Assembly (NCBI GenBank): GCA_012729375.1
Contig: JAAYDE010000048.1
Span: 1 to 60,404, forward strand
Origin: Deltaproteobacteria bacterium
Lineage (GTDB): Bacteria > Desulfobacterota > Desulfuromonadia > Desulfuromonadales > JAAYDE01
DNA: 60,404 bases
Direction: 5' to 3'
Below, in pieces: positions 25,429 to 36,598 of this stretch. The notes below the pieces were generated by a model. It worked only from the letters and a program-made list of their open reading frames with translations. It was not told where the DNA came from and did not search any database. Numbering within the stretch: position 1 is the first letter of the stretch; the number at the start of each line of letters is the position of its first letter. Position numbers and translations under genes: made by a program.

Positions 25429-26550
25429 CTATCCGCTGGCGGCCAGAGATTTGCGGAAATAGCCTAGAGAAAAACCAAACAGAACGGCGCCGATTAAGGC
25501 CAGGGCGACAAACTGGGGCCAGACCACGGTGATGCCGGCGCCGCGGAACAGGATTGCCTGGGCCAGGATGACAAAATGGGTGGTGGGCGCGGAGGACATC
25601 AGAAGCTGAACCAGTTCGGGCATGCTCTCACGCGGCGTCATCCCGCCCGAAAGCATCTGCAGGGGAAGCAGAACGAGCATCAGCAGCAAGCCAAACTGGG
25701 GCATGGACCGGGTCACCGTGCCGAGGAAAATCCCCATCGAGGTGGTGGCGAAAAGATGCAGCGCCGCCCCTGCCAGAAATAACAGCAACGATCCCTGCAC
25801 CGGTATCGACAAGGCCCCCTCGACGACAAAAAGGAGCGAAAAGGCGGTGGCCGCAAGGACCACCAAGGCCATGGTCCAGACCTTGGCGAGCATGATCTCC
25901 AGCGGGGTGACCGGCATCACCAGCAGATGCTCGATGGTGCCGTGCTCCCGCTCGCGGATCAGGGCCGCGCCGGTGAGGACGATGGCCAGCAGGGTGACGT
26001 TGTTGATCACCTCCATCACCGCGCCGAACCAGGTCTGCTCCAGCTGGGGGTTGAAGCGCACCCGCAACTCCAGGTCCACCGGGGACTTGGCCGCCGCCCG
26101 GTGCTTTTTGACGAAGGCGTCCACCTCACCGCCGACGATAGCCTGGATGTAGCCGCTGCCGGTATAGGCCTGGCTCATGCGCGTGGCGTCGACGTTGAGC
26201 TGGACGGCGGGCTGGCGGCCGGCCAGGACATCCCTCTGAAAACCCGAGGGGATGTTGAGGGCGAAGGTGTAGAGGCCGGCGTCCATGCCGGTATCCATCG
26301 CGGCGCGGCTGATCATCTCCGGCCACAGGAAATAGGGGGGATAGAAGGCGCTGACGATGCGCGTGGACAGCGGCGAACGATCCTCGTCGACGATGGCGAT
26401 CGGCGCCTTGTGCAGGGATTCGGGCATGGCCGTGGCGCGGGAATAGACACCCACCGTGAACACATAGACGATGAGGATGAGCATCATCGGATCGCGCCCG
26501 AGGCTGCGCAGTTCCTTGGTGCCCAGATTCCACACATGGGACAGGCGCAT
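25429..26550 (-). CDS. ABC-2 type permease of the RbbA-like export system
   Basis: A 373-residue inner-membrane protein of the YhhJ/YbhR type. One N-terminal transmembrane segment (MMLILIVYVFTVGVYS) is followed by a large periplasmic domain of about 150 residues, then five C-terminal segments with the ALIREREHGTIEHLLVMPV motif that marks ABC2_membrane_3 permeases. It would pair with the RbbA-like protein encoded just upstream, which contributes the ATPases and the other permease half. ATG at 26550 lies 2 nt after the upstream stop. Confidence 0.9.
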   Translation of the reverse strand: MRLSHVWNLGTKELRSLGRDPMMLILIVYVFTVGVYSRATAMPESLHKAPIAIVDEDRSPLSTRIVSAFYPPYFLWPEMISRAAMDTGMDAGLYTFALNIPSGFQRDVLAGRQPAVQLNVDATRMSQAYTGSGYIQAIVGGEVDAFVKKHRAAAKSPVDLELRVRFNPQLEQTWFGAVMEVINNVTLLAIVLTGAALIREREHGTIEHLLVMPVTPLEIMLAKVWTMALVVLAATAFSLLFVVEGALSIPVQGSLLLFLAGAALHLFATTSMGIFLGTVTRSMPQFGLLLMLVLLPLQMLSGGMTPRESMPELVQLLMSSAPTTHFVILAQAILFRGAGITVVWPQFVALALIGAVLFGFSLGYFRKSLAASG

Positions 26551-26552
26551 GG

Positions 26553-29363
26553 TCAGCGCTCCTGTTTCCTGAGCAGGGCGGCGCACAACAGAATCAGCAC
26601 CGGCGCGGCGATAAGCAGAGGGATGAAGGAACCCTGCAGATCGGTGAAGCCGAGGGCCTTGGAAAAGGTGCCGCGGGCGATGATCAGAAAGTAGGTGGTG
26701 GGATAGATTTTGCCGAACAAAGCCCCGCCCCCCTCCAGGGAGGAAACCGGGTCGATCATCCCCGAAAACTGGGTCGCCGGCAGGATGGTGAGCACCGCGG
26801 TGCCGAAGATGGCGGCGATCTGGCTCTTCATGAAGGTGGAAATCAGCAGGCCCATAGCCGTAGCCGAGATGACATAGAGCAGCGCCCCGGCGGTCAGGGC
26901 GAGAAAGTTCCCCTTGAGGGGCACGCCAAAGACAAAAACGGCCAGCAGCACCAGCAGGAAGAAACTGACCATGGCGAGCAGCACATAGGGGATCTGCTTG
27001 CCGAAAAGGAATTCGAGGCGGGTGACCGGGGTGACATAGAAATTGACGATGGAACCCAGCTCTTTCTCCCGCACCACCGAGAGGGTCGACAGAATGGCCG
27101 GGATCAGCATCAGCAGCAGGGGGATCACCGCCGGCACCATGGCCACCAGGCTTTTATTGTCGGGATTGTAGCGGAAGCGGGTTTCGATGTCGATCAGTCC
27201 CGCCAGGGCGGCGGAACCGTAGGCCTCGTGGGCGCGGCTGGTCAGCCAGTGGTTATGGATCCCCTGCACATAGCCGCGCACCGTTTCGGCGCGCTGGGGC
27301 ATGGCGCCGTCGATCCACGCCCCCACCGCGACGGGGGTGCCGCGGGCGATATCGCGAGCGAAACCGGGGGGAATCTCGATGGCCAGGCTGATTTCCCCGG
27401 AACGCATGCGCTGGTCCAGTTCCTCGTAACCGGCAAGGGGGGGGCGTTCGCTGAAGTAGCGGGATCCCGCCAGACTGAGGGTGTAATCGCGGCTGGTGGT
27501 GGTCTGATCGCGGTCGAGGACGGCAAAGGTGAGATCCTCGACGTCCATGTTGATGCCGTAGCCCATGACGAACATCAGCAACACGCACCCCAAAAGGGCC
27601 AGGGTCAGGCGGATCGGGTCGCGGCGCAGCTCCAGCCCCTCGCGGTGCATGTAACTGGACATGCGCCGCAGGCTGAAGGGCTGCCTGTGCCCCGCCGCCC
27701 CCCCGGCCCGGCCGTCGGCAAGGGAGTTCCCGGGCGGGGAGGAAAGAACGGATGGGGCCGGTTCGGCGCCGGGGCCCCGCGATTCTTCCTCCGCCTCTTC
27801 CAGATAGGCGATAAAAGCCTCATCGAGGGTCGCCGCCTGGCGTTTCTCCCTGAGATTCTGCGGGGTGTCGCTGACCAGGACCCTGCCGGCGTGCATCAGC
27901 GAGATGCGGTCGCAGCGCTCCGCCTCGTTCATGAAATGGGTGGAGATGAAGATGGTGACCTGATCCCTGCGGGCCAGGTCGACCATGATCTGCCAGAAGG
28001 CGTCGCGGGCCACGGGGTCGACCCCGGAGGTCGGCTCATCCAGAATGAGCATCTCCGGACCGTGGATCATGGCCACGGCCAGCGACAGCCGCTGGCGGAC
28101 GCCGAGGGGCAGCGCGTCGGGCAGGGCCTCCACCATTTCCGTCAAGCCGAAACGCTCGGCCATCTCGGCGACGCGGTTTGGGATGGTTTCACCGGGGAGG
28201 CGGAACAGGCGGGCGTGAAGTTCCAGGTTCTGGCGCACGGTCAGTTCGCTGTAGAGAGAAAAAGCCTGGGACATGTAACCGACCCGGCGCCGGGTTTCCA
28301 GGTCGTGGGGGTCGACGGGATGGCCGAACAGCCAGGCTTCCCCCTCGCTGGCCGGCAGCAGGCCGGTGAGCATCTTCATGGTGGTTGTCTTGCCGCAGCC
28401 GTTGGACCCTAAAAAACCGAAGATCTCGCCGCGGCCGATGCGGAAGCTGACATGATCGACAGCGGTGAAAGCGCCGAAGCGCTTGGTCAGGTTCCTGGCC
28501 TCGATGGCGATTTCCGCTTCCCCGCCGTCGCGCCGGGGGGGAATGACCACCGGCTGATAGCCCTGCCGTTTTTCCTGGGGCAACAGGGCGATGAAGGCCT
28601 CTTCCAGGGAAGAAGAATTGGCGCGGCGGAGCAGTTCCCCGGCGGTGCCGGTGGTCAGCACCCGGCCCCCGTCCATGGCCACCAGCCAGTCGAAACGCAG
28701 CGCCTCCTCCATGTAGGCGGTGGCGACCAGCACGCTCATGCCGGGGCGCCCGGAGCAGATGCGTTCCACCAGTTCCCAGAACTGGCGCCGGGACAGGGGA
28801 TCGACGCCGGTAGTCGGCTCGTCGAGCAGAAGGAGGTCGGGATCGTGGATGAGGGCGCAGCAGAGGCCGAGTTTCTGCTTCATCCCGCCGGAAAGCTTGC
28901 CGGCGGGCCGATCCGCGAAGGGGGCCAGGCCCGTCGCTTCGAGAAGATCGCCGATGCGCCGCTGCCGCTCGCTGCGGTCGTGACCGAAGAGGCGGCCGAA
29001 AAAATCGACGTTTTCAAAGACGGATAGGGTCGGATAGAGATTCTTGCCCAGGCCCTGGGGCATGTAGGCGATCCGCGGGCAGACCTCGAGGCGGTGGTGC
29101 CGGTCAGCCATGTCACCGCCGAGGACCTCGACACGCCCGTGCTGGATTCGGCGGGAGCCGGCGATCAGGGAAAAAAGGCTCGACTTGCCGACACCGTCAG
29201 GCCCGATCAGCCCCACCCTCTTCCCGGCCGGAATGTCGAGATCGATCCCCTGCAGCGCCTCGGTCTTGCCATAAACGAGACGCACCTGGGACAGGCGGAT
29301 GACGAAGGATGCCTGCTCCGTTTCCAGGCCGTTGCCAAGAGTCGGGGATTGCCGCCCGTTCAT
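26553..29363 (-). CDS. RbbA-like protein: two ABC ATPase domains fused to an ABC-2 permease
   Basis: A 936-residue fusion. NBD1 (about 20-255) has [28 protein letters not shown] and [16 protein letters not shown]2 (about 295-520) has [19 protein letters not shown] and [20 protein letters not shown], with the signature replaced by [15 protein letters not shown] as is usual in this subfamily. A permease of about 370 residues follows ([33 protein letters not shown]). RbbA was described as ribosome-associated in E. coli, but the operon here (HlyD adaptor, second permease) argues for export. The ATG overlaps the HlyD stop by 4 nt. Confidence 0.9.
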   Translation of the reverse strand: MNGRQSPTLGNGLETEQASFVIRLSQVRLVYGKTEALQGIDLDIPAGKRVGLIGPDGVGKSSLFSLIAGSRRIQHGRVEVLGGDMADRHHRLEVCPRIAYMPQGLGKNLYPTLSVFENVDFFGRLFGHDRSERQRRIGDLLEATGLAPFADRPAGKLSGGMKQKLGLCCALIHDPDLLLLDEPTTGVDPLSRRQFWELVERICSGRPGMSVLVATAYMEEALRFDWLVAMDGGRVLTTGTAGELLRRANSSSLEEAFIALLPQEKRQGYQPVVIPPRRDGGEAEIAIEARNLTKRFGAFTAVDHVSFRIGRGEIFGFLGSNGCGKTTTMKMLTGLLPASEGEAWLFGHPVDPHDLETRRRVGYMSQAFSLYSELTVRQNLELHARLFRLPGETIPNRVAEMAERFGLTEMVEALPDALPLGVRQRLSLAVAMIHGPEMLILDEPTSGVDPVARDAFWQIMVDLARRDQVTIFISTHFMNEAERCDRISLMHAGRVLVSDTPQNLREKRQAATLDEAFIAYLEEAEEESRGPGAEPAPSVLSSPPGNSLADGRAGGAAGHRQPFSLRRMSSYMHREGLELRRDPIRLTLALLGCVLLMFVMGYGINMDVEDLTFAVLDRDQTTTSRDYTLSLAGSRYFSERPPLAGYEELDQRMRSGEISLAIEIPPGFARDIARGTPVAVGAWIDGAMPQRAETVRGYVQGIHNHWLTSRAHEAYGSAALAGLIDIETRFRYNPDNKSLVAMVPAVIPLLLMLIPAILSTLSVVREKELGSIVNFYVTPVTRLEFLFGKQIPYVLLAMVSFFLLVLLAVFVFGVPLKGNFLALTAGALLYVISATAMGLLISTFMKSQIAAIFGTAVLTILPATQFSGMIDPVSSLEGGGALFGKIYPTTYFLIIARGTFSKALGFTDLQGSFIPLLIAAPVLILLCAALLRKQER

Positions 29364-30436
29364 AACAGCTTCTTCAGTTGCAGATGGGCCGGCCAGGGTT
29401 TCTGCTGGTCGATGCGCACATAGGCCACACCGGGCAGGCCGGTCTTGACATGAACGATGTAGGTGCGCAGCAGTTCGGCGGGAATCTGCGCCCTGACTCT
29501 GAACATCAGCTTCTCTCGCTCGCTCGCCGTCTCCACCGTTTTCGGTGTGAACTGGGCGACATCGGCCAGGAAGGAAACATGGGCCGGAACCACATATTGG
29601 GGCGCGGCGTCAAAAACCAGGCGCACCTCGGAACCGATGGCGAGGCGTCCGGCCTGGGCCGTGGGCAGGAAGAAGGTCATGTACACATCGGTGAGATCAA
29701 CCAGGTTCAGCACCCGGCCGCCGGCCCCCACCACCTCTCCCGGCTGGGCCACCAGATACTGCACCCGGCCGTCGCGGGGCGCCTTAAGGTCGCTGTCGGC
29801 GATGTCGGCCTGAATCTTCTCGATGGAGGCCTTCGCCCCCTCGGCGGCCGACTGGGCGCCCAAGACCTCGGAACGGGCGGTGACGATGGCGGCTTCCGCC
29901 GCCGCCACCTGGGCCTGGGCGGCGCTGACGGCGGCCTGGTAACTCTGCATGCGGGCGCGGTCGTCGTCGGCCTCCTGCTGGGAAGCAGCCCCTTCCGCCA
30001 CCAAGGCCGAGGTCCGGACCGAACGTTTGCGGGCCGCGGTCAGTTCCGCCTGGCGCTGCGTCACCAGCGCCGCCGCCGCCACCTTCTCGCTTTCCCGCTG
30101 GCTGAGCCGGCTGCGGGCCACGGCGATATCCACCTCCGCTTTGCGCAAGCGGGCCTCGGCTTCGCGAAGCTGGGCCTGGAGGACGTCGGTATCCATCTGC
30201 GCCACCACCTGACCGGCGGTGACGAAATCCCCTTCCTTGACCAGAATGGTCTTGATGCGCCCGGCGAACTTGGTGGCCACATCGATCTCGGTGGCTTCGA
30301 TCCGGCCATTGCCGCTGGCGATGTTTTCGTCCTCTCCCCGGCCCTGGAAAAACTGCCAACCGGCGAGGGACGCCAAACCGAGTACCACCGCTCCCCACAC
30401 CAGCCGATTCAGCCACGCTTTGCCACCCGTCGTCAT
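29360..30436 (-). CDS. HlyD-type membrane fusion protein (YhiI-like)
   Basis: A 358-residue periplasmic adaptor with one N-terminal membrane anchor ([19 protein letters not shown]), a first barrel half ([20 protein letters not shown]), the lipoyl motif [18 protein letters not shown], an alanine-rich coiled-coil hairpin (about 85-200) and a second half with [21 protein letters not shown]. It links the RbbA-like transporter to an outer-membrane channel, most plausibly the NodT-type protein encoded just upstream. It starts 150 nt after the NodT gene and is coupled to the RbbA-like gene by an ATGA overlap. Confidence 0.92.
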   Translation of the reverse strand: MTTGGKAWLNRLVWGAVVLGLASLAGWQFFQGRGEDENIASGNGRIEATEIDVATKFAGRIKTILVKEGDFVTAGQVVAQMDTDVLQAQLREAEARLRKAEVDIAVARSRLSQRESEKVAAAALVTQRQAELTAARKRSVRTSALVAEGAASQQEADDDRARMQSYQAAVSAAQAQVAAAEAAIVTARSEVLGAQSAAEGAKASIEKIQADIADSDLKAPRDGRVQYLVAQPGEVVGAGGRVLNLVDLTDVYMTFFLPTAQAGRLAIGSEVRLVFDAAPQYVVPAHVSFLADVAQFTPKTVETASEREKLMFRVRAQIPAELLRTYIVHVKTGLPGVAYVRIDQQKPWPAHLQLKKLL

Positions 30437-30586
30437 AGATCACATCCTTTTAAAAAATGACCGCACCGCCCGGATCGACGGGGGAAAGGTTGCGAAAAAA
30501 CGAGAAATCGGCCTCGTCGTCAAAGCGCCGGTCCAGGCCACCACCCCGCCACACCTTCCCATGGATGATGAGCGCTGCCGGTTCCG

Positions 30587-32020
30587 TTAATTGTTTTCCG
30601 TTTCCCCTTCGGCCAAGTCCCCCCCGCCGCCGAGGATGGCATAGAGGCGGACCTGGTTGATCAGTTTGCTCAACTGGATGGTAATGAGCGCCTGCTGAGA
30701 CGCGTAAAGAGAGCGCTGGGCGTCCAGAACCCCCAGGTAGCTGTCCACCCCCATCCGGTAGCGGGCCTCGGAGAGACGGTAGGTCACCGCCGTGGCGTCG
30801 ACCAGAGATTCCTGCGCCGCCAGTTCCTCGTCCACCGTACCGCGGAACGCCAGGGCGTCGGCCACCTCCCGGAAAGCCCCTTGAACCGTTTTTTCGTATT
30901 GGGTGAGGAGCATTTGCTGATCAACCTTGCTGGCCCTCAACGCCGGAAAAAGCCGCGGATCGAAGATCGGCAGAACCGCCTGAGGGGCGAAGCGCCAGGT
31001 GCCGGACCCCGATTCGAAGAGCCCGGATAGATCGGCGCTGGCGGTGCCGATGGCGGCGGTCAGCGAGATGCGCGGGAAAAAGGCCGCCCTGGCGGCGCCG
31101 ATATTGGCATTGGCCGCCTTGAGAAGATGCTCGGCCTGCAGAATGTCGGGGCGCCGCAACAGCACCGCGGAGGAAAGCCCGGTGAAGACCTCCCGGGGCG
31201 GCATGACGCAGCTCAGGTTTTCCGGCAGAAGTTCTTTCGGTACCGGAACCCCGGCCAGCAGGTTCAGGGCGTTCTCGCTCTGAGCGGCCAGGCGCGTGTA
31301 GATGGCGGCGTTTCTACGCGCCACGTCCACCCGTGTCTGCGCCTGGCGCAATTCCAGTTCCGAAGCCAAACCGGTTTCATAGCGGCGCCGGATCATGTCG
31401 TAGGAGGCCTGCTGGGCCTCCAGGGTGGACAGGGTCAGCTGCAGGCTCTCCCGGTCGGTGGCCAGGGTGAAATAGGCGTTGGCCACTTCGGCGATCAGCA
31501 GCAATCGGGCACCGCGCCGGCCCTCTTCCGAAGCCAAATATTCCTCCAGGGCCTGGTCCTTGAGACTGCGGATGCGGCCGAAGAAATCGACCTCCCAGGA
31601 CAGAATGCCGAGGTCTACAGCGTAGCGCTCGGTGGTCATCCGCTGCCGGGTTTGGGACAGGTCGGCGGGAACGCGCTCCTTGCTGCCGCTGCCGACGGCA
31701 TCCAGGGCCGGAAACAGACTGGCGCGCTGAATGCCGTACATGGCCCGGGCCATTTCCACGTTAAGCGCCGCCAGGCGCAGATCCCGGTTGTTGGCCAAGG
31801 CGGTCTCGATGACCCGGCACAGCCGTTCATCGGTGAAAAATTCCCGCCATTCCAGCTCATGGGGAAAGGGATGGTGCGCTTGCCGGTTGGGCCCGCCATA
31901 GGCCCCGCCCTGGGGCCAGGCATCCGGCACGGGAGCCGTGGGAGGCTCATATTTGGGGGCCAGCGTACACCCCGCGACAAAAAGGACAAAAGCCAGAACC
32001 GGCAAAAGTGCTCTTCTCAT
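30587..32020 (-). CDS. NodT-type outer-membrane efflux lipoprotein
   Basis: A 477-residue outer-membrane factor. The signal ends in FVAGC, a lipobox, followed by TLAPKYEPPTAPVPDAW, typical of OprM/NodT proteins. The two repeats of the OEP fold follow, with blocks such as LSWEVDFFGRIRSLKDQALEEYLASEE and RPDILQAEHLLKAANANIGAARAAFFPRISLTAAIG that are diagnostic for RND-linked channels. It is the exit duct for the AcrB-like pump and perhaps also for the ABC exporter. ATG at 32020 lies one base after the pump stop; the longer frame upstream is not a signal. Confidence 0.94.
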   Translation of the reverse strand: MRRALLPVLAFVLFVAGCTLAPKYEPPTAPVPDAWPQGGAYGGPNRQAHHPFPHELEWREFFTDERLCRVIETALANNRDLRLAALNVEMARAMYGIQRASLFPALDAVGSGSKERVPADLSQTRQRMTTERYAVDLGILSWEVDFFGRIRSLKDQALEEYLASEEGRRGARLLLIAEVANAYFTLATDRESLQLTLSTLEAQQASYDMIRRRYETGLASELELRQAQTRVDVARRNAAIYTRLAAQSENALNLLAGVPVPKELLPENLSCVMPPREVFTGLSSAVLLRRPDILQAEHLLKAANANIGAARAAFFPRISLTAAIGTASADLSGLFESGSGTWRFAPQAVLPIFDPRLFPALRASKVDQQMLLTQYEKTVQGAFREVADALAFRGTVDEELAAQESLVDATAVTYRLSEARYRMGVDSYLGVLDAQRSLYASQQALITIQLSKLINQVRLYAILGGGGDLAEGETENN

Positions 32021-32021
32021 G

Positions 32022-35000
32022 TCAGGTTTTCTCCGGGAGATTGGGCTGATTTTGGCCCGCCGCCCCTTTTCTTTCCACGCCGAAAAGACGGGAGACCAGA
32101 ACAAACAACAGGGGAATATAGAAAAGGTCGATGAAGGTCGCCGACAACATGCCGCCGGCGACGGCGGTGCCGATGGCATTCATGGCACCCGCCCCGGCGC
32201 CGGAGGCGATGGCCAAAGGCAGAACGCCGAAGAAGAAGGCCAGCGAGGTCATGATAACCGGCCGCAGCCGCACTCCGGCGGCGCCCAGAGTCGCCTCGAT
32301 CAGCCCTTCCCCGTGCTTGAGACGCTCCCTGGCGAACTGGATGATGAGGATGGCGTTCTTGGTCGTCAAGCCCAGAGTGGTGAGGAAACCAATCTGGAAA
32401 TAGACGTCGTTGTGCATGCCCCGCATGGTGGTCGCCAACGCCGCGCCGAAAACCCCCAGGGGCAGCATCAGCAGGTTGGCGATGGGAATCGGCCAGCTTT
32501 CATAAAGAGCGGCCACGCAGAGGAAGATGACGATGATGGAAAAAGCATACAGCAAAGGAGCCTGGGAACTCGACATGCGCTCCTGGTAGGAAAGGCCGCT
32601 CCATTCGTAGCCGATGCCCGGCGGCAGCTTGCCGATCATCTCCTCCATGGCCGCCATCGCCTCGCCGGAACTCTTGCCCGGTGCCGGCTCCCCCCAGATA
32701 TTCATGGACGGGAATCCGTTGAAACGTTCCAGACGAGGCGAGCCGGTGGTCCAGTAGGAAGAGGCGAAAGAGGAGTAAGGAACCATCTTCCCTTCCCTGT
32801 TGCGGACATAGACCTTCTCCAGATCCTTGGGCAACATCCGGTAAGGGGCATCGGTCTGGACGTAAACCCGCTTGACGCGGCCCGCCTGGATGAAATCGTT
32901 GACATAGGCGCTGCCGAAAGAGGCGGAGATGGTGTTGTGGATGGAAGTAATGGGAACCCCCAGGGCGCCCGCTCTTTCCCAATCCACATCGACCCGGTAT
33001 TCGGGGACATCCTCCATACCGTTGGGACGAACACGGAGCAGACGGGGATCCCGCACCGCCATGCCGAGAAGCTGGTTGCGGGCCTCTATCATCCTTTTAT
33101 GCCCGATGCCGCCCCGGTCGATCAGCTGCAAATCAAAGCCGGTGGCATTCCCCAGTTCAATGACCGACGGGGGCGCAAAGGCAAAGACCTGCGCCTCGCG
33201 AACCTGGGAAAAGACCCCCATCGCCCTGCCGACGATGGCCTTCACCTTTAAATCGGGGCGGTCGCGCAGTTCCCAATCCTTGAGTTTGATGAAGACCATG
33301 CCGTTGTTCTGCGCCCTGCCGGAGAAACCGACGCCGCAGATCATCAGCGTGGAGGTTACCGCCTCTTTCTCGTGGGTCTGGAAATAATTCTGTACCTTTT
33401 CGGCCACATTGCGGGTCTGTTCCAGGGTGGATCCCGTGGGCAGCATGATCTGGGCATTCATGATGCCCTGATCCTCTTCGGGGACATAGGAGGTCGGCAT
33501 GCGCATGAAGAGGAACCCGACGGCGGCGACGATGATGACGTAGACGACGAAGTAGCGCAGTTTACTCGAAAAGGATCGCTCCACCACGCCGACATATTTC
33601 CGGCGCAGAGTGGTAAAGACCCGGTCGAACCAGCGGAAGAAGGGGCGCAGGAAAAAGATCGCGTTGTCAGCGGGCTCGTGCCCCGGTTTGATCGGCTTGA
33701 GAAAGGTCGCGCAGAGAACGGGAGTGAGAATCAGGGCCACCACCACCGACAACAGCATAGAGGAGATGATGGTCACCGAAAACTGCCGGTAGATCACCCC
33801 TGTCGAGCCACCGAAAAAGGCCATGGGGCCGAAGACCGCCGACAGCACCAGGCCGATGCCGATCAGCGCGCTGGTGATCTGTTCCATCGACTTGGCGGTG
33901 GCCTCCTTGGGCGGCAGGCCCTCCTCGCTCATGATCCGCTCCACGTTCTCCACCACGACAATGGCGTCGTCCACCAGCAGGCCGATGGACAGGACCATGG
34001 CGAACATGGTCAGCATGTTGATGGAAAAACCGAAGAAGCCGAGTACGGCGAAGGTCCCCAGCAACACCACGGGGACGGCTATGGTTGGGATGATGGTCGC
34101 CCGGAAGTTGCCCATGAACAGCCACATGATGAGGAACACGAGGAGCACTGCCTCGAACAGGGTCCGCACCACCCCGCTGATGGCAACCTTGACGAAGGGC
34201 GTGGTGTCGTAGGGATAGACAACCTTCATGCCCGCCGGAAAATAGTGGCTCAACTCTTCCAGCTTGGCCTTGACGGCGTCGGCCGTTTCCAGGGCGTTGG
34301 CACCGGCGGCCTGGCGTATGGCCATGGCCGCGGAGGGCTTGCCGTTGTAAAAAGCCTCGATGTTGTAGGAGTCGGTGCCAAGCTCCGTCCGGCCCACGTC
34401 CTTGATACGGACAAGCGAGCCATCAGGATTGATGCGCAGGGGGATATCGGCGAACTCATCGGGCGTCTTGAGCAGGCTCTGGACGATGATGGAGGCATTC
34501 AGGCGTTGCCCCGGCAACGCCGGTGTGCCGCCGAACTGGCCGGCGGAGACCTCGACGTTGTAGGACTGAAGGGCGGTGATGACATCCTCGATGGTCAATT
34601 GGTAATCGGTCAGGCGGTCGGGATTGAGCCAGACCCGCATGGCGTATTGGGAACCGAAGCTCTCCACCTCGCCGACCCCCGGTACCCGCGCCAGCACCTT
34701 CTCCAGATTCGATTGGGCGTAATCCCGCAGATCGTGGCCGTCCAGGCTGCCGTCTTCCGAGATCAGGCCGACGATCAGCAGCCAGTTTCGGGTCGCCTTG
34801 CCGACGGTGACTCCCTGGCGTTGGACCACCTCGGGCAGGCTGGCCATGGCCAGCTGCAGCTTGTTCTGCACCTTGGACCAGGCCAGGTCGATGTCGGTGC
34901 CGGGCGCGAAGGTCAGTTCGAGGCGCGAGGCCCCGGCCGAATCGCTGGTGGCGGAAAGATAGATCATCTGGTCGAGGCCGGTCATCTTCTGTTCGATGAT

Positions 35001-35192
35001 CTGGGTGACGCTGTTCTCGACCGTTTCCGCTGAAGCACCCGGATAGAAGGATTGGATGTAGATGGACGGCGGCGCGATGGGCGGGTATTGGGAAATCGGC
35101 AGGTTGTAGATGGCCAGCCCCCCCAACAACATGATGATGATGGCAATGACCCAGGCGAAAACGGGCCGCTCAAGGAAAAATTTGGACAGCAT
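32022..35192 (-). CDS. AcrB/MexB-like RND (HAE1) efflux pump
   Basis: A 1056-residue inner-membrane drug/proton antiporter. It starts MLSKFFLERPVFAWVIAIII, has IYNLPISQYPPIAPPSI, the proton-relay segment GLLVDDAIVVVENVERIM (two Asp of TM4) and the second-half motif TLGLTTKNAILIIQFARE. Two periplasmic loops of about 300 residues hold the porter domains. Full length matches HAE1 pumps, which export hydrophobic and amphiphilic compounds. It lies between the adaptor gene (stop/start overlap at 35192) and the NodT channel gene, the standard tripartite order. Confidence 0.96.
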   Translation of the reverse strand: MLSKFFLERPVFAWVIAIIIMLLGGLAIYNLPISQYPPIAPPSIYIQSFYPGASAETVENSVTQIIEQKMTGLDQMIYLSATSDSAGASRLELTFAPGTDIDLAWSKVQNKLQLAMASLPEVVQRQGVTVGKATRNWLLIVGLISEDGSLDGHDLRDYAQSNLEKVLARVPGVGEVESFGSQYAMRVWLNPDRLTDYQLTIEDVITALQSYNVEVSAGQFGGTPALPGQRLNASIIVQSLLKTPDEFADIPLRINPDGSLVRIKDVGRTELGTDSYNIEAFYNGKPSAAMAIRQAAGANALETADAVKAKLEELSHYFPAGMKVVYPYDTTPFVKVAISGVVRTLFEAVLLVFLIMWLFMGNFRATIIPTIAVPVVLLGTFAVLGFFGFSINMLTMFAMVLSIGLLVDDAIVVVENVERIMSEEGLPPKEATAKSMEQITSALIGIGLVLSAVFGPMAFFGGSTGVIYRQFSVTIISSMLLSVVVALILTPVLCATFLKPIKPGHEPADNAIFFLRPFFRWFDRVFTTLRRKYVGVVERSFSSKLRYFVVYVIIVAAVGFLFMRMPTSYVPEEDQGIMNAQIMLPTGSTLEQTRNVAEKVQNYFQTHEKEAVTSTLMICGVGFSGRAQNNGMVFIKLKDWELRDRPDLKVKAIVGRAMGVFSQVREAQVFAFAPPSVIELGNATGFDLQLIDRGGIGHKRMIEARNQLLGMAVRDPRLLRVRPNGMEDVPEYRVDVDWERAGALGVPITSIHNTISASFGSAYVNDFIQAGRVKRVYVQTDAPYRMLPKDLEKVYVRNREGKMVPYSSFASSYWTTGSPRLERFNGFPSMNIWGEPAPGKSSGEAMAAMEEMIGKLPPGIGYEWSGLSYQERMSSSQAPLLYAFSIIVIFLCVAALYESWPIPIANLLMLPLGVFGAALATTMRGMHNDVYFQIGFLTTLGLTTKNAILIIQFARERLKHGEGLIEATLGAAGVRLRPVIMTSLAFFFGVLPLAIASGAGAGAMNAIGTAVAGGMLSATFIDLFYIPLLFVLVSRLFGVERKGAAGQNQPNLPEKT

Positions 35193-36421
35193 CAGGCCCC
35201 TCCCTCTTTGCCTGCGGCCGCCGGCCCGGCGGCCTCCCCGGAAGGATTTTTACCTTCGCCGGCGCCCACTGTAAAAGGTACCGCCTTAACCGGAGTGCCG
35301 GGCCGAACCTTCTGCATTCCTTCCACAATCACCCTGTCGCCGGCCCGAATGCCATCCAGAACCAGCCATTTGGCGCCGATCGCCCGATCAATGGTCAGAG
35401 CCCGCAGCGCCACCTTGCCTTCACCGTCGACAATCAACACCTGGGGATTTCCCTTGCTGTCGCGGGAGACCGCCTGCTGGGGCACCAGAATGGCGCGCTC
35501 GCTGACCCCTTCCTGGAGCTGGGCGCGAACGAACATCCCGGGCAAAAGCAGGCCATCCGGGTTGGGAACGACCACTCGCAGCACCACGGAACCGGTCGTC
35601 GGATCGACCGTCACATCGCGGAACTGAAGAAGACCCTCCTCGGGATAAAGGGAGCCATCCTCCAGGATCAGCTTGACGTGGCGTTGTTCCCGGCCGTTTG
35701 GATTGAGCCTTCCCTCGTCAAGATGACGGCGCAGACGCAAAAGCTCCAGGGTCGACTGGGTCACATCCACATAGATGGGGTCGAGCTGCTGAATGGTCGT
35801 CATGGCCATTGCCTGATAGGCGCCGACCAGTGCCCCGTCGGTCACGTTGGAGCGACCGCTGCGCCCGGAGATCGGCGCCGTGACCTTCGTATAGTTGAGA
35901 TTGATGCGGGCCGTCTCCACAGCCGCCCTGGCGAAGCGGACCTCGGCATCGGCCTGCTTCAGGGCCGCGTCGGCGTCATCGAATTCCTGCTGGCTGACCG
36001 CCTTTTCCGCGAGCAGCCCCTTATAGCGCTGCGCCCGCAGGCGAATCGAGGGAAGATTGGCCTCGGCCTTGCCCAGCGCCGCCTCGGCGTTGTCCAGCGC
36101 CGCCTTGAACGGGGCCGGGTCAATCCGGTAGAGGATCGCCCCCGCTTTGACATCAGTGCCCTCGGTAAAAAGGCGTTCCTGGATCAGGCCGCTGACCTGG
36201 GGACGGATCTCGGCGATGCGAAAAGCCGCCGTACGTCCCGGCAATTCGGTGGTCAGCACAACCGGCTCCTCGACGACCGTAATCACCGCCACTTCGGGAG
36301 GGCCGGCAGGGGGCGCGGACTGGGGCCGACGATCGCACCCCATAAGCACAAAAAGATTTCCTAGCACTGCCAGAACCATGATCGATATCAGTGGACGGCA
36401 TCCTCTTTCCTTGAGCTGCAT
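35192..36421 (-). CDS. AcrA/MexA-like membrane fusion lipoprotein
   Basis: A 409-residue periplasmic adaptor. The signal peptide ends in LMGC, a lipobox, as in AcrA. Family motifs include ELPGRTAAFRIAEIRPQVSGLIQERLFTEGTDVKAGAILYRIDP, split here as barrel half plus lipoyl, the AEKAVSQQEFDDADAALKQA hairpin and NYTKVTAPISGRSG. It connects the RND pump to the outer-membrane channel. ATG at 36421 has GGGAGG 7 nt upstream; a TTG two codons earlier is possible. It is separated from tetR by 177 nt with a hairpin (36498-36532). Confidence 0.95.
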   Translation of the reverse strand: MQLKERGCRPLISIMVLAVLGNLFVLMGCDRRPQSAPPAGPPEVAVITVVEEPVVLTTELPGRTAAFRIAEIRPQVSGLIQERLFTEGTDVKAGAILYRIDPAPFKAALDNAEAALGKAEANLPSIRLRAQRYKGLLAEKAVSQQEFDDADAALKQADAEVRFARAAVETARINLNYTKVTAPISGRSGRSNVTDGALVGAYQAMAMTTIQQLDPIYVDVTQSTLELLRLRRHLDEGRLNPNGREQRHVKLILEDGSLYPEEGLLQFRDVTVDPTTGSVVLRVVVPNPDGLLLPGMFVRAQLQEGVSERAILVPQQAVSRDSKGNPQVLIVDGEGKVALRALTIDRAIGAKWLVLDGIRAGDRVIVEGMQKVRPGTPVKAVPFTVGAGEGKNPSGEAAGPAAAGKEGGA

Positions 36422-36497
36422 CGACAAGCCTCCCTGTATTTCCGTGGCTTAACTGTATCCTGTTGAAATCACAAAAATGAACAAAAAAAGCTAATGA

Positions 36498-36532
36498 GGC
36501 GGTGAAGGTCCCCGGCAGGGGCCCGAGCCGCC
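36498..36532 (-). terminator. Hairpin between the tetR gene and the efflux operon
   Basis: Nested inverted repeats (GGCGG/CCGCC outside, GGCCCC/GGGGACC inside, read leftward) lie between the tetR stop and the adaptor start. A run of seven T comes about 12 nt later on the minus strand. It could partly terminate tetR transcription; the T-run is somewhat distant, so this is tentative. Confidence 0.45.
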
Positions 36533-36598
36533 GATGAATTGAGGACACTCCCGGCACTCTGCCTGCCAGATCCCTATCTCCCTTTTCACCGGGGAGGC

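Noticed and set aside
36422..36598. A second TetR operator before the AcrA-like gene
   Set aside because: No sequence matching the 20-bp palindrome or its core was found in this spacer.
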